The position numbers were made by a program, and so were the translations under genes. The notes beneath the pieces are model-generated. The model did not search any database. It was not told the origin of the DNA and was given only the letters and a program-made list of their open reading frames with translations. Of a DNA stretch of 64,000 nucleotides, positions 1 to 8,793 are shown in pieces. Position 1 is the stretch's first letter, and each line of letters begins with the position of its first letter. Location: the NCBI RefSeq assembly GCF_008923725.1, contig NZ_WBPF01000005.1, forward strand, positions 976,293 to 1,040,292, written 5' to 3'. Source of the DNA: Bacillus sp. CH140a_4T. Its GTDB lineage: Bacteria > Bacillota > Bacilli > Bacillales > Bacillaceae_G.

Positions 1-193
1 ACTCCTGTAACTTACAAAAGATTTATAAAACAATATAAGCTCCCCTTATTACCACCTTACACTCACTTTTCCAAAATAAAGAAAACAAAATTTATTATAT
101 AACTCCCATTTTTTATAGAAATATACATTGCATCTATATTATAGTTATGAATAGATAAATCTTTTTAGATGCTATTTGTACGGAGGAACTATT

Positions 194-1726
194 ATGAGTC
201 GTAAAAAATATTCATCAACTCAAAAAAAACGTCATCCGAACATTTCTAGACGTTTGCGAAAACATATACAAGATTGTTCTTTAACAGAAATGTATGCATC
301 TCTGTTCGAACACAATCCTGATAGTATTATTTCATTAAATTTAGAGGGAGTTATTCTCCATATAAACCCTTCTGCCGAAAGAATATTAGGTTACACTTCT
401 TTAGAATTAGAACAGAAAAATATTATCTCTATTTTAGAAGCCCATATTTCTGAGCAAGTAATACAAAATATAAAGAATACGGAAGCGGATAATCAACAAG
501 AATATATGTTATCTATTTATCATAAAACTGGGTTCTTATTAGACGTCGTGACAAAATTAGTTCCTATTTTTGTCCAAAATCGTTTAACTGGCGTATATGC
601 CATTATGAAACCTCTTGAAAAATCAGAAAGAATTGAGAGTATGCTAAAAGAAAGTGAGAAGAGATTACGTACATTAGTGAACTCCATGCCTGCGTTTGTT
701 ATATTTAAGGATCATGAAGGGCGCTGGCTTGAAGCAAATGACTATGCACTTTCTTGCTTCAATTTCCATCATGTACCTTACCACGGGAAAAAAGATAGTG
801 AACTCATTCAATATAACGAAGCGTACCGAGAAGCTTTTTTACATTGTGAAGAAGTCGATGAACTAGCATGGCAACAAAGACAAATTCTGCATGGTGAGGA
901 ATTTATTATACATAGAGATGATTTCGACCTAATCTTAAGTATATCGAAAGTTCCACTTTATCATCCTGACGGCTCGCGTAAAGGCCTTATCGTAATGGGA
1001 AGAGACGTTACCGAACTTAAAGAAACAGAAAAGTTATTACGAAAATCAGAAAAACTTGCCGTAGTCGGACAACTGACAGCTGGAATTGCCCATGAAATTC
1101 GAAATCCACTCACCTCTCTTAAAGGTTTTCTAACGTTGCTGCTCCCTGAAATAAATGAGGAGCAGAAATGGTATATCGATGTTATGTTAAGTGAAATTTC
1201 ACAAATGGAATCTATCACAAGTCAATTTATGGCGATGTCTAAACCACAAGTATTATCTATCCAAACTTGTAACATACAAACTTTAATTGAAGAAGTAGTT
1301 ACATTTATTTTACCAACTGCTATTATGCATAGTGTTCACATCATTATGGATCATTTTGATTACGTATACGACATTCAATGTGATGGTAACCAATTAAAAC
1401 AAGTTTTTATAAATATATTAAAAAATGCAATTGAAGCGATGCCAAATGGCGGAAATATTTTCATCCAAACAAAACCATTAGATGATACCTTCATCTTAAT
1501 ACGAATTATCGATGAAGGTTGTGGTATCCCAGAAGATCGTATCTCTCGTTTAGGCGAACCATTTTATAGTTTGAAAGAAAAAGGAACAGGACTAGGATTA
1601 ATGATGTGTTACAAAATAATTGAAGAACATCATGGTAAATTACACATTTCCAGCGAATTAAATAAAGGTACGATCGTTGATATTCAATTACCGCTTTCTT
1701 CATCTCATCTTGCAATTCAGTCGTAA
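194..1726 (+). CDS. PAS-domain sensor histidine kinase (sporulation-kinase-like orphan)
   Basis: A 510-residue soluble histidine kinase. It has two PAS regions (about residues 30-140 and 155-280), a HisKA dimerisation helix with the phospho-acceptor His near residue 300 in GIAHEIRNP, and a HATPase_c domain with N-box NILKNAIEAMP and G-box GTGLGL. No membrane segment is visible, so sensing is probably cytoplasmic through the PAS domains. The start is the ATG at 194, seven bases after CGGAGG; the in-frame ATG at 176 precedes that ribosome site. No response regulator lies beside it, as for the orphan kinases that feed the Spo0F/Spo0A phosphorelay of bacilli; that role is inferred. A strong hairpin follows the stop. 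Confidence 0.9.
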   Translation: MSRKKYSSTQKKRHPNISRRLRKHIQDCSLTEMYASLFEHNPDSIISLNLEGVILHINPSAERILGYTSLELEQKNIISILEAHISEQVIQNIKNTEADNQQEYMLSIYHKTGFLLDVVTKLVPIFVQNRLTGVYAIMKPLEKSERIESMLKESEKRLRTLVNSMPAFVIFKDHEGRWLEANDYALSCFNFHHVPYHGKKDSELIQYNEAYREAFLHCEEVDELAWQQRQILHGEEFIIHRDDFDLILSISKVPLYHPDGSRKGLIVMGRDVTELKETEKLLRKSEKLAVVGQLTAGIAHEIRNPLTSLKGFLTLLLPEINEEQKWYIDVMLSEISQMESITSQFMAMSKPQVLSIQTCNIQTLIEEVVTFILPTAIMHSVHIIMDHFDYVYDIQCDGNQLKQVFINILKNAIEAMPNGGNIFIQTKPLDDTFILIRIIDEGCGIPEDRISRLGEPFYSLKEKGTGLGLMMCYKIIEEHHGKLHISSELNKGTIVDIQLPLSSSHLAIQS

Positions 1727-1728
1727 AT

Positions 1729-1772
1729 AAAAAAGAAGCACCTGCTAATGATAAGCAGATGCTTCTTTTTTA
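1729..1772. terminator. Bidirectional rho-independent terminator
   Basis: A long A/T-flanked stem (AGAAGCA..CTGCT pairing with AGCAG.TGCTTCT) around a 7-base loop sits between the convergent kinase and mhqD genes, with T-runs on both strands. Confidence 0.85.
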
Positions 1773-1779
1773 TTTGTTT

Positions 1780-2388
1780 TTATAATACTGTATTGCCATA
1801 CCATTCTTTTGCTTTTTCTACTTCACCCATTGTTAATTGATGACCTCTATTTTCCCAATGCATTGTTACATTAGCGTTTGCATTTTCTAATAGTACCTTC
1901 AATTCCTCTGACTCGGCTGATGAACAAATCGGATCATTTGTCCCAGCAGCAATAAACACAGATTTCCCTGCTAAATTAGGTAATTGCATTCCTCTTCTAG
2001 GCACCATTGGGTGATGAAGCGCAGCACCATTTAATGAATTTTCATAATGGAATAATAAGCTTGCAGCAATGTTTGCTCCATTTGAATAACCGATAGCTAC
2101 AATGTTATTTCTACCAAATTCATATGTTTTTGCAGCTTCATCTAAAAACTCATTTAATTCCTTCGTACGGAAAATCAAATCCTCTTCATCAAAAATGCCT
2201 TCTGCCAATCTACGGAAGAAACGCGGCATACCATTTTCTAATACATTTCCTCTAACACTTAATACAGATGCTTCTGGGTCAATTATTTCTGCAAGTGGTA
2301 ATAAATCTAATTCATTACCTCCTGTACCATGAAGTAATAACAACACTGGTTTTGACGTATCTTTTCCTTTTTGAAAAACATGTTTCAT
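1780..2388 (-). CDS. mhqD: MhqD-like alpha/beta hydrolase (carboxylesterase/phospholipase family)
   Basis: A 202-residue alpha/beta hydrolase. The oxyanion region LLLLHGTGGNELDL is at the N-terminus, the nucleophile elbow GYSNG near residue 105, a late Asp in AAGTNDPIC and the catalytic His in ENRGHQLT. In B. subtilis the MhqR regulon contains mhqD, and a hydrolase next to a ring-cleaving dioxygenase is typical of quinone detoxification. The gene lies 27 bases downstream of the dioxygenase on the same strand, so it is probably co-transcribed from the MhqR-box region near 3.5 kb. Two ATGs occur in tandem; the second (2388) is better spaced from AAAAGGA. The physiological substrate cannot be read from sequence. 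Confidence 0.82.
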   Translation of the reverse strand: MKHVFQKGKDTSKPVLLLLHGTGGNELDLLPLAEIIDPEASVLSVRGNVLENGMPRFFRRLAEGIFDEEDLIFRTKELNEFLDEAAKTYEFGRNNIVAIGYSNGANIAASLLFHYENSLNGAALHHPMVPRRGMQLPNLAGKSVFIAAGTNDPICSSAESEELKVLLENANANVTMHWENRGHQLTMGEVEKAKEWYGNTVL

Positions 2389-2415
2389 CATAATCCTTTT
2401 CCCCTTTCAATCACT

Positions 2416-3354
2416 TTAATCTAAATTTCTCACTTCAAATGGTAGAAGTGTTTGTTCAATTTGTTTTCTATGTGATTCATATTGCTCCGGTAACTTTAAT
2501 TCCTCACCCATCGTCTCTAACGATTCGTCATGAGCGAAACCAGGAGGGTCTGTTGCAATTTCAAATAAAATTTCCCCGTGTTCTCTAAAATAAATCGCGT
2601 TAAAATAATTTCGGTCTTGTACAGGAGTTACGCCATATCCAAAGCGAGACACATGCTCGTTCCAGTCTAGTTGATCAGCATCATCACTCGCTCTCCAAGC
2701 AATATGGTGAACTGTACCAACACCCATCTGCCCGCGTCCAATTGTTGATAATTTTAAATCAATAATATTTCCAATATCAGCAGAAGAACGGAATCGAACG
2801 AATTCACCTTCTTCTCCAATTTTCTCAAGACCCATAACATGCTCTAACAATTCAGCTGTTTTTTGAGGTTGTGCAGATAAAAGAACAGCACCGCCAAATC
2901 CTTTAATTGCTACTTCTGGCGTAACTTCTCCAAAAGTCCAATTATTTAATTCGCCTTCTTCTCTTTCTACTAATTCTATATGCAAACCATGCGGATCATC
3001 AAATTCTAAATACTGCTCTCCAAATCGAGTCATTTTTGTATACGCAACGTCGAATTTTTTTAATCTATTTTCCCAAAAATCCATTGCACCTTTTGGTACG
3101 ACATAAGACGTAATGCCTACTTGACCATCCCCAATAACGCCTTGACGAGCACCTGCCCATGGGAAAAATGTAATAATTGTTCCAGGCTTTCCTCCTTCAT
3201 TACCAAAATAAAGATGGTACGTACCTGGATCATCAAAATTCACTGTTTGTTTCACTAAACGTAACCCTAATACACCAGCATAAAAATCCACATTTTCTTG
3301 TGGGTGTCCTACGATTGCTGTAATATGATGGATCCCCATAGTTTTCTTTTCCAT
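2416..3354 (-). CDS. mhqO: MhqO-like ring-cleaving dioxygenase (VOC/glyoxalase fold)
   Basis: A 312-residue protein with two vicinal-oxygen-chelate modules. It opens with GIHHITAIVGHPQENVDFYAGVLGLRLVK in pieces typical of the family, and has a second half with GTVHHIAWRA and a C-terminal metal Glu in HGEILFEIATDPPGF. The metal ligands His/His/Glu are all present. Family members (MhqO, MhqA, MhqE in B. subtilis) open hydroquinone-type rings and protect against quinones. The start is the ATG at 3354, 8 bases after GGAG; an upstream GTG at 3363 overlaps that ribosome site. It heads the mhqO-mhqD operon. Two MhqR-type palindromes lie about 100 and 160 bases upstream, so regulation by an MhqR repressor encoded elsewhere is likely. 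Confidence 0.88.
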   Translation of the reverse strand: MEKKTMGIHHITAIVGHPQENVDFYAGVLGLRLVKQTVNFDDPGTYHLYFGNEGGKPGTIITFFPWAGARQGVIGDGQVGITSYVVPKGAMDFWENRLKKFDVAYTKMTRFGEQYLEFDDPHGLHIELVEREEGELNNWTFGEVTPEVAIKGFGGAVLLSAQPQKTAELLEHVMGLEKIGEEGEFVRFRSSADIGNIIDLKLSTIGRGQMGVGTVHHIAWRASDDADQLDWNEHVSRFGYGVTPVQDRNYFNAIYFREHGEILFEIATDPPGFAHDESLETMGEELKLPEQYESHRKQIEQTLLPFEVRNLD

Positions 3355-3453
3355 TTCGTTCACTCCTTTTTAGTCCCTTATAAAAATTGTTATACATTAA
3401 AATTCATTATTCATTTTGTCCATACTGCATAGTAAAATCCGTCATGATAATTT

Positions 3454-3471
3454 TATCTCGAATCCGAGATA
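3454..3471 (-). promoter_or_regulatory. MhqR-type operator 1
   Basis: TATCTCGAATCCGAGATA is an 18-base near-perfect palindrome with one central mismatch. It matches the ATCTCGAATTCGAGAT operator known for B. subtilis MhqR, and lies upstream of mhqO. Confidence 0.8.
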
Positions 3472-3512
3472 TCAATTATAAAATCACACTTTAACTTCTA
3501 ACTCATCAAAAT

Positions 3513-3530
3513 CATCTCAAATTCGAGATA
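3513..3530 (-). promoter_or_regulatory. MhqR-type operator 2
   Basis: CATCTCAAATTCGAGATA is a second copy of the same palindrome, 59 bases further upstream. A degraded third half-match (CCTCGAACTC) lies near 3584. Repeated boxes suggest cooperative repression of the mhqO-mhqD unit. Confidence 0.72.
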
Positions 3531-3656
3531 ATTCCCGAAAAAATATTTACTGCATTTGAAATCTTTATTCAAAGTAAAAATTACCTCGAACTCAAATTTA
3601 TTATAAGTTACTTACTTTTAGTTGTCAATAAGTTCCTTATTTTCATTTTAAATAAA

Positions 3657-3689
3657 AAGAGAGTAAACGCCAGTTTCGTTTACTCTCTT
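3657..3689 (-). terminator. Rho-independent terminator of putP
   Basis: A 13-bp perfect stem (AAGAGAGTAAACG with its complement) around a 7-base loop, followed on the minus strand by a T-rich run, just after the putP stop. Confidence 0.85.
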
Positions 3690-3695
3690 CGCTAA

Positions 3696-5174
3696 TTATT
3701 TCGTTTCTTCTTCCAGCACTGCTTCCATCTCATTAAATTCACGATGAATTGCTTTCACTGGTTCTTTCGTTACTAAACTTACAATAATAACAGCTAATAA
3801 GCTACAGAAGAATCCAGGTACCATTTCATACATAGTTGCTTTTAAACTTGGAATTTGTACCCAAGTAATAACAACTACTGCACCTACAATCATCCCTGCA
3901 AGAACGCCCCATTTGTTCGTTCTCTTCCAATATAAACTTAATAAAATAGCGGGTCCGAATGCTGAACCAAAGCCAGCCCAAGCATAACCGACAAGTGTTA
4001 AAATTGTATCACTTGGATGATACGCTAAAACAACTGCAATCATAGCTACTACTAATACTGACAGTCTACCGATAAATACTAGTTCTTTATCACTTGCATT
4101 ACGGCGGAAAAATGTTTTATAGAAATCCTCCGTTACAGCACTTGAAATAACGAGTAATTGCGAGGAAATACTACTCATAATCGAAGCCAAAATAGCTGAT
4201 AGTAAAAACCCAGTGATGTACGGATGGAATAAAATATTTGAGAATGTTACAAAGACCATTTCTGGATCTTGTAATGTCGTATTATTTTTTGCGTAATAAG
4301 CAATACCAATTAGACCAGTAAGCATTGCACCTATAATGGAAATCGTCATCCAACCGATACCAATTCTACGAGAAGTTTTTAAATCTTTAATTGAGGTAAT
4401 TGCCATAAAGCGGACAATAATATGCGGTTGACCAAAATATCCAAGACCCCATGCTAAAAACGAAATAATCCCAAGAATTGTAGTCCCTTTAAACATATCT
4501 AAACGTGATGCGTCAACTTGCTTAATTGTATTGAATGTTTCTGTTACACCGCCTACATCTGTAAAAGCAACAATTGGCACTAATACGAGAGCAATAAACA
4601 TAATACACCCTTGCACAAAGTCGGTCCAACTTACTGCTAAAAAACCACCGAATAGTGTATAAGCTACAACGACACCGACAGTTACAAATAAACCAATCTT
4701 ATAATCTAGGTTGAAAGAATTTTCAAACAAACGTCCACCTGAAACTAAACCAGCCGACGCATAAAATGTGAAAAATACTAAAATGACTATAGCGGAGACA
4801 AAACGAAGTATTTTCGTCCGATCTTTAAATCGGTTCTCTAAAAAGTCCGGAATCGTAATTGAATCATTCGCCACTTCTGTATACGTTCGCAAACGCGGGG
4901 CAAGAATTAAATAGTTTGCATAAGCACCTATTAATAAACCTATCGCAATCCATACACTTGATAATCCTGTTGCATACATCGCACCAGGTAATCCCATTAG
5001 CATCCAACCACTCATGTCAGAAGCACCTGCTGATAAAGCTGTAACTGCTGGACCGAGTCCCCTTCCACCTAACATATAATCTGATAAATCGGATGTCTTC
5101 TTATAAGACCAATAACCGATATACAACATACCTGCCATATAAATAGCAAGCGAAACCATAATCTCAATCTTCAC
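3696..5174 (-). CDS. putP: Sodium/proline symporter PutP
   Basis: A 492-residue sodium:solute symporter of family SSF with about 13 hydrophobic segments. It carries the family signatures SDYMLGGRGLGP near the N-terminus, SAGASDMSGWMLMGLPG in TM2 (sodium site), and GYFGQPHIIVRFMA in the middle. Length and motifs match PutP/OpuE-type proline importers. The start is probably the GTG at 5174, 5 bases after GGGAGAG; the TTG just before is too close to that site and the next ATG is 20 bases away. It is a single gene with its own terminator. Whether it serves proline catabolism or osmoprotection cannot be told, as no putB/putC gene is adjacent. Confidence 0.9.
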   Translation of the reverse strand: MKIEIMVSLAIYMAGMLYIGYWSYKKTSDLSDYMLGGRGLGPAVTALSAGASDMSGWMLMGLPGAMYATGLSSVWIAIGLLIGAYANYLILAPRLRTYTEVANDSITIPDFLENRFKDRTKILRFVSAIVILVFFTFYASAGLVSGGRLFENSFNLDYKIGLFVTVGVVVAYTLFGGFLAVSWTDFVQGCIMFIALVLVPIVAFTDVGGVTETFNTIKQVDASRLDMFKGTTILGIISFLAWGLGYFGQPHIIVRFMAITSIKDLKTSRRIGIGWMTISIIGAMLTGLIGIAYYAKNNTTLQDPEMVFVTFSNILFHPYITGFLLSAILASIMSSISSQLLVISSAVTEDFYKTFFRRNASDKELVFIGRLSVLVVAMIAVVLAYHPSDTILTLVGYAWAGFGSAFGPAILLSLYWKRTNKWGVLAGMIVGAVVVITWVQIPSLKATMYEMVPGFFCSLLAVIIVSLVTKEPVKAIHREFNEMEAVLEEETK

Positions 5175-5416
5175 CAAATCTCTCCCTTAGTTACATAAGC
5201 CATTCAAAATTTCGAAAAATGACTCTTTCTATTTTCTTGTTTTCGCTTATGGTTCCCTACCTTAACAAACATTTTTTGTTCTTTCAAGTGAACAAGCACT
5301 TTTCCCTACATGTGAAAACCTTTATAAACGCCTTTATCCCAGTGTATTACCCGGCTTTCAAAAGAAATTAAAGTAAAAATATTCAGAAATTAAAAGGTGC
5401 CTATTTTTTAAAATAA

Positions 5417-5442
5417 AAAAGCCATACAAATGTATGACTTTT
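5417..5442 (-). terminator. Rho-independent terminator of the yerD-like gene
   Basis: A stem AAAAG.CATACA/TGTATG.CTTTT with a 2-base loop and a T-run on the minus strand, 25 bases after the upstream gene's stop. Confidence 0.75.
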
Positions 5443-5466
5443 AATCTATTAAACATAGCTTAATTT

Positions 5467-7035
5467 CTATTTACTAGTAGGAAACAATTGTGAAAGAGGA
5501 ACGATCCGTCCCACCTCATCTTTAAACACAATATGCTCTCTCGTTAAATGACGCGGACTCTTGACTCCCGCTGCTGCCGCAAGTGAGAACAAACTATATC
5601 TCATACTAACAACATAATTCATTACGCGCCATTTCTTCTCATATGGATCTAGCGCTTTTTGATAGTGCGGATTCGTCGTGGCAACTCCAGATGGACATTG
5701 CCCCGAATTACATTGAAGCGCCATAATACAGCCACTTGCCATCATAAATCCGCGCGCTGAATTTACAGCATCTGCCCCAATTGCTAAAGCAATTGCCACT
5801 TTATCTGGTGTAATTAATTTCCCTGAGGCAAACACTTTGAATTTGTCCCGAACACCATAATGATTCGCTGTATCAATACAAGTTAGTAACGCTGGAATAA
5901 GCGGCATACCCATACTATCTGCCATCGATTTATACGTTGCTCCTGATCCACCTTCTGAACCATCAATTGTAATGAAATCTGGATAGATGTTTAACTCTTT
6001 CATCGTTTTGAATAAATCCTCCAACGGCTCCTGCTGTCCAATTACAATTTTCATACCGACTGGTTTACCGCCATTTTCTTGCAAACGCTGAATAAAATAA
6101 AGTGTATCCGCTGCATTATTTAAAAATGAAAACCGATTCGGTGAATTAATTGTCTTTCCTTCTCGTACATTACGAACAGAAGCAATCTTTGCATTTACTT
6201 TTTGTCCTTCTAAATGGCCACCACGTATTTTAGCTCCTTGCCCAAATTTCAATTCAAATGCTTTAATATTACTTTCTTTCGCTTTCTCCATGAATTTCTC
6301 CATTGAAAAATTACCATCCTCATCACGGTACCCAAATAAACCTGGACCAATTTGCGCAACGATATTTGCACCTGTATGTAAATGTTCTGGTATTACACCA
6401 CCTTCTCCCGTATTAATCCATGAACCGCCTGCCATCTTCGCCCCAAACCCACTCGCTAAAATGTAATTTTCTCCAATCGCACCGTAAGAAGTTGCTGATG
6501 CTCCAAACATGCCATACAGTTTCCATGGATATTTACGATTTTCACCGATGATAATCGCATCGTCTTCTTCGTATAACCAAAGATTCGTTGTATCCGCTGT
6601 CAATTTTTCTCTTCGTGAAAATAACCCTTCTTTATGAATCACATACTTTTTCCCTTCACGTTCTTGCGCTACATTCACACTTAGTTCATCTGTTAATATC
6701 GGAAATAATGTATTAGCAATATAGTAACCAGATGTATCAAAATCTCGTTTTGATCCAAAACCGAGTATTTCAGAACGGTACTTTGCTAGAAACATTACAC
6801 TTTGAAAATCATAACGTGAAAAAGGCTTCCCGTCCGTATCATGATCAAACCAATATTGCCTAAATTCCGGCCCTATCTTTTCAAGTAAATAACGCATCCT
6901 TCCTAAGTATGGATGTAGCTTTAATATAGAATGATGCGTCCGTTTTTTAATAAAAAATGTAATAATAAAAAAAATGATTAATAGTAGCATTAATAAGAGC
7001 AATATACTAATAATAACGAGTAGCGTTTCACTCAT
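5467..7035 (-). CDS. yerD: FMN-binding glutamate synthase-family protein (YerD-like)
   Basis: A 522-residue protein. Residues about 5-30 form a membrane anchor. The rest is the FMN/iron-sulfur synthase domain of glutamate synthase large subunits: GEGG in the FMN region, ITIDGSEGGSGATYKS, and the cluster cysteines in CIMALQCNSGQCPSG. It has no N-terminal glutaminase domain and no partner small subunit nearby. It is therefore a stand-alone GltS-domain oxidoreductase as in B. subtilis YerD, whose substrate is not established. The ATG start follows AGGAGGAAGCGGG. It is flanked by terminators on both sides and is therefore monocistronic. Confidence 0.85.
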   Translation of the reverse strand: MSETLLVIISILLLLMLLLIIFFIITFFIKKRTHHSILKLHPYLGRMRYLLEKIGPEFRQYWFDHDTDGKPFSRYDFQSVMFLAKYRSEILGFGSKRDFDTSGYYIANTLFPILTDELSVNVAQEREGKKYVIHKEGLFSRREKLTADTTNLWLYEEDDAIIIGENRKYPWKLYGMFGASATSYGAIGENYILASGFGAKMAGGSWINTGEGGVIPEHLHTGANIVAQIGPGLFGYRDEDGNFSMEKFMEKAKESNIKAFELKFGQGAKIRGGHLEGQKVNAKIASVRNVREGKTINSPNRFSFLNNAADTLYFIQRLQENGGKPVGMKIVIGQQEPLEDLFKTMKELNIYPDFITIDGSEGGSGATYKSMADSMGMPLIPALLTCIDTANHYGVRDKFKVFASGKLITPDKVAIALAIGADAVNSARGFMMASGCIMALQCNSGQCPSGVATTNPHYQKALDPYEKKWRVMNYVVSMRYSLFSLAAAAGVKSPRHLTREHIVFKDEVGRIVPLSQLFPTSK

Positions 7036-7061
7036 CCCGCTTCCTCCTATGAAAATCCATA

Positions 7062-7096
7062 ATAAAAGGAGAACACCTGATGCGTTCTCCTTTTAT
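7062..7096 (-). terminator. Rho-independent terminator of the OYE gene
   Basis: A 13-bp perfect stem ATAAAAGGAGAAC/GTTCTCCTTTTAT located just after the oxidoreductase stop, with T-richness on the minus strand. Confidence 0.85.
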
Positions 7097-7102
7097 CTTT
7101 AT

Positions 7103-8230
7103 TCAAATTAATGTAGCAAGATGCTCTTTCACATCATATTCAACTAAACTTTCAGCATTTTTAATTCGATGAACAAAATCTGGATTAGCAATTAAAGGTC
7201 TTCCAAATGCCGCTACATCAATTGTTCCTTCTTGCAACGCTTCTTCAGCCTCTTTCGGATTTAAATTCCCTACGCCAACGATTGTACCATCCCAATATTT
7301 TCTTACTAATTGATGAAAATTCTTTCCGTCAGCAATAACTGCTGTATAATTCATCGTAGAAGGGTGAATCATCGTTAATCCAACTTCTTTGAACATATTT
7401 ACAAACGTTTCAATTGCAAGCTCAGGGTTTTCCCACATATAGGTAGGGTTATCACCTTTGAAAGCAGAGAAGCGAAGAAGTGTTTTATCCGCCCCAACAG
7501 CTTCTATTACAGCCTCCGTTACTTCTTTCATAAACGTTAGCTTTCGCTTTAAGTCTCCGCCGTATTTATCAGTACGCTTATTTGCAAACTCATAAGTAAA
7601 TTGATCGATTAAATATCCATGTGCACCGTGAATTTCTACTCCATCAAATCCAGCTTCAATTGCATTCTTCGCAGCTCGTGCGTATTGACCGATAACTTCT
7701 TGTATTTCTTCTAACGTCATTGCTTCTGGCGTATCAAATGGTTTACGAAAACGCGGAACATTTCCCTCTGCAGCGATAGCAGACGGTGCTTGCGGCATTT
7801 GCCCACCAATTATTTCGTGATGACTCATACGGCCAACATGCCATATTTGAGCAATAATCGTTCCACCTTCTTTATGTACTGCCTCTGTAACAGGCTTCCA
7901 CGAATCGATTTGTTCTTGTGTATAAATCCCTGGTACTCCTGGATTTCCTTTTGCTCTTGGGCTAATGACGATTCCCTCTGTAATAATTAATCCAACTCCA
8001 TCAGCTGCACGCTTTCTATAGTACTCGACTACATCAGTACCAACGACTCCCGTTTCATGATTCGCGAAACACCTCGTCATCGGTGCCATTGCTATGCGAT
8101 TACGAAGAGACCAAGATCCAATTTGAATCGAATCAAATAACTCCGTTTCTTCAATATTTTCAAAAGATCCCCAATCATTTATATTTGTTCCTTCATAAAT
8201 ACTTGCCGCTTTATTATTTGAACTTGTCAT
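7103..8230 (-). CDS. NADH:flavin oxidoreductase, Old Yellow Enzyme family
   Basis: A 375-residue FMN TIM-barrel enzyme. Visible motifs are RNRIAMAPMTRC at the first strand, the active-site HGAHGYLIDQF, the HVGRMSHH segment, and the C-terminal FGRPLIANPDFVHR phosphate-binding region. Family members reduce the C=C bond of enals, enones or quinones with NAD(P)H. The start is the ATG at 8230, preceded by TAGGGGGAAG. An open frame runs 59 codons further upstream, but it crosses the promoter and a terminator and has low-complexity content, so the longer form is rejected. A sigma-A-type promoter with an inverted repeat lies at 8267-8296, suggesting inducible expression by electrophiles (inference). 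Confidence 0.88.
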   Translation of the reverse strand: MTSSNNKAASIYEGTNINDWGSFENIEETELFDSIQIGSWSLRNRIAMAPMTRCFANHETGVVGTDVVEYYRKRAADGVGLIITEGIVISPRAKGNPGVPGIYTQEQIDSWKPVTEAVHKEGGTIIAQIWHVGRMSHHEIIGGQMPQAPSAIAAEGNVPRFRKPFDTPEAMTLEEIQEVIGQYARAAKNAIEAGFDGVEIHGAHGYLIDQFTYEFANKRTDKYGGDLKRKLTFMKEVTEAVIEAVGADKTLLRFSAFKGDNPTYMWENPELAIETFVNMFKEVGLTMIHPSTMNYTAVIADGKNFHQLVRKYWDGTIVGVGNLNPKEAEEALQEGTIDVAAFGRPLIANPDFVHRIKNAESLVEYDVKEHLATLI

Positions 8231-8266
8231 TTTTCTTCCCCCTAAAAAAATTCTTACTATAAACGC

Positions 8267-8296
8267 ATCATACTTACTTTTAGATAGTAACGTCAA
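8267..8296 (-). promoter_or_regulatory. Promoter with embedded inverted repeat for the OYE gene
   Basis: On the minus strand, TTGACG (8291-8296) and TATGAT (8267-8272) are separated by 18 bases. The spacer holds an inverted repeat with arms TTACT and AGTAA (8274-8290), of the kind bound by HxlR/YodB-type redox repressors; the repressor identity is inference. Confidence 0.65.
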
Positions 8297-8350
8297 TTTA
8301 TACGCCTTCACTATCAAACATTCGAATATCAAAAAATAGAATGATACAAC

Positions 8351-8385
8351 TAAAAAAAGGTTTCCTAGGCAGGAAACCTTTTTTA
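8351..8385. terminator. Strong hairpin terminator in the OYE upstream region
   Basis: Perfect stem AAAAAAGGTTTCCT/AGGAAACCTTTTTT around AGGC. It is upstream of the OYE promoter and far from any annotated gene end, so it must end a short untranslated transcript, or serve as a leader terminator. Confidence 0.75.
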
Positions 8386-8793
8386 GTTGACCATATATGG
8401 CTAACATTTCGTTTATCTCTTCACATATAAAAAAACTTTAACAATAGAGGTGAAAGTGGTTCGGTATTCTTCTAAAAATAATAACTTATATAAACCTAAA
8501 ACAATGAAAGCCCTACCTCTCTTTCATCCTTACGGCTCCTCGTCCGTGCCAGTGTGAATCAGGATTGCAAAAATCAAGTAACTATTCTATCAAAGTGTTT
8601 CATTAAACTTCGAACATTCGTAAAGAATTTTAAAAATAAAAATGGATTTGATTGTAGTAATAACAAAAGAGGTTAATGCTCTAAAAGTGGTTTGAAAGAG
8701 TTGAATGTCTTTGAAATGATTAATTTTCTATAATTATGCTCCCAAAAAATTCAAAATCTTTTTTGGGATGTAATACATTATTTGTAATGAATC
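8386..8793 (-). ncRNA. Gene-free stretch with possible structured RNA
   Basis: No credible coding frame is seen in these 408 bases. At 8506-8565 a GC-richer patch can fold on the minus strand: GAAAG/CTTTC closes a 10-base loop (8506-8525), and ATCCT/AGGAT (8526-8530 with 8561-8565) encloses an ACGG/CCGT hairpin. The terminator at 8351-8385 lies downstream on the same strand, so a small RNA or leader of about 200 nt is possible. I could not match it to a known riboswitch. A further hairpin CCCAAAAAA/TTTTTTGGG lies at 8741-8767 after the CarD-like gene; it lacks a clear T-run. Confidence 0.3.

Noticed and set aside
3582-3599. Third MhqR-like box
   Set aside because: Only the left half (CCTCGAACTC) resembles the operator; the right arm does not pair.
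8231-8407. 59-codon N-terminal extension of the OYE gene
   Set aside because: It crosses a terminator hairpin and the promoter; the internal ATG at 8230 has a clear ribosome site and begins near the family's usual N-terminus.
8515-8570. Known riboswitch (purine, cobalamin, TPP, lysine, T-box considered)
   Set aside because: Short partial matches such as GCCAGTG and AATCAGGATT occur, but none of the conserved cores of these classes is complete.
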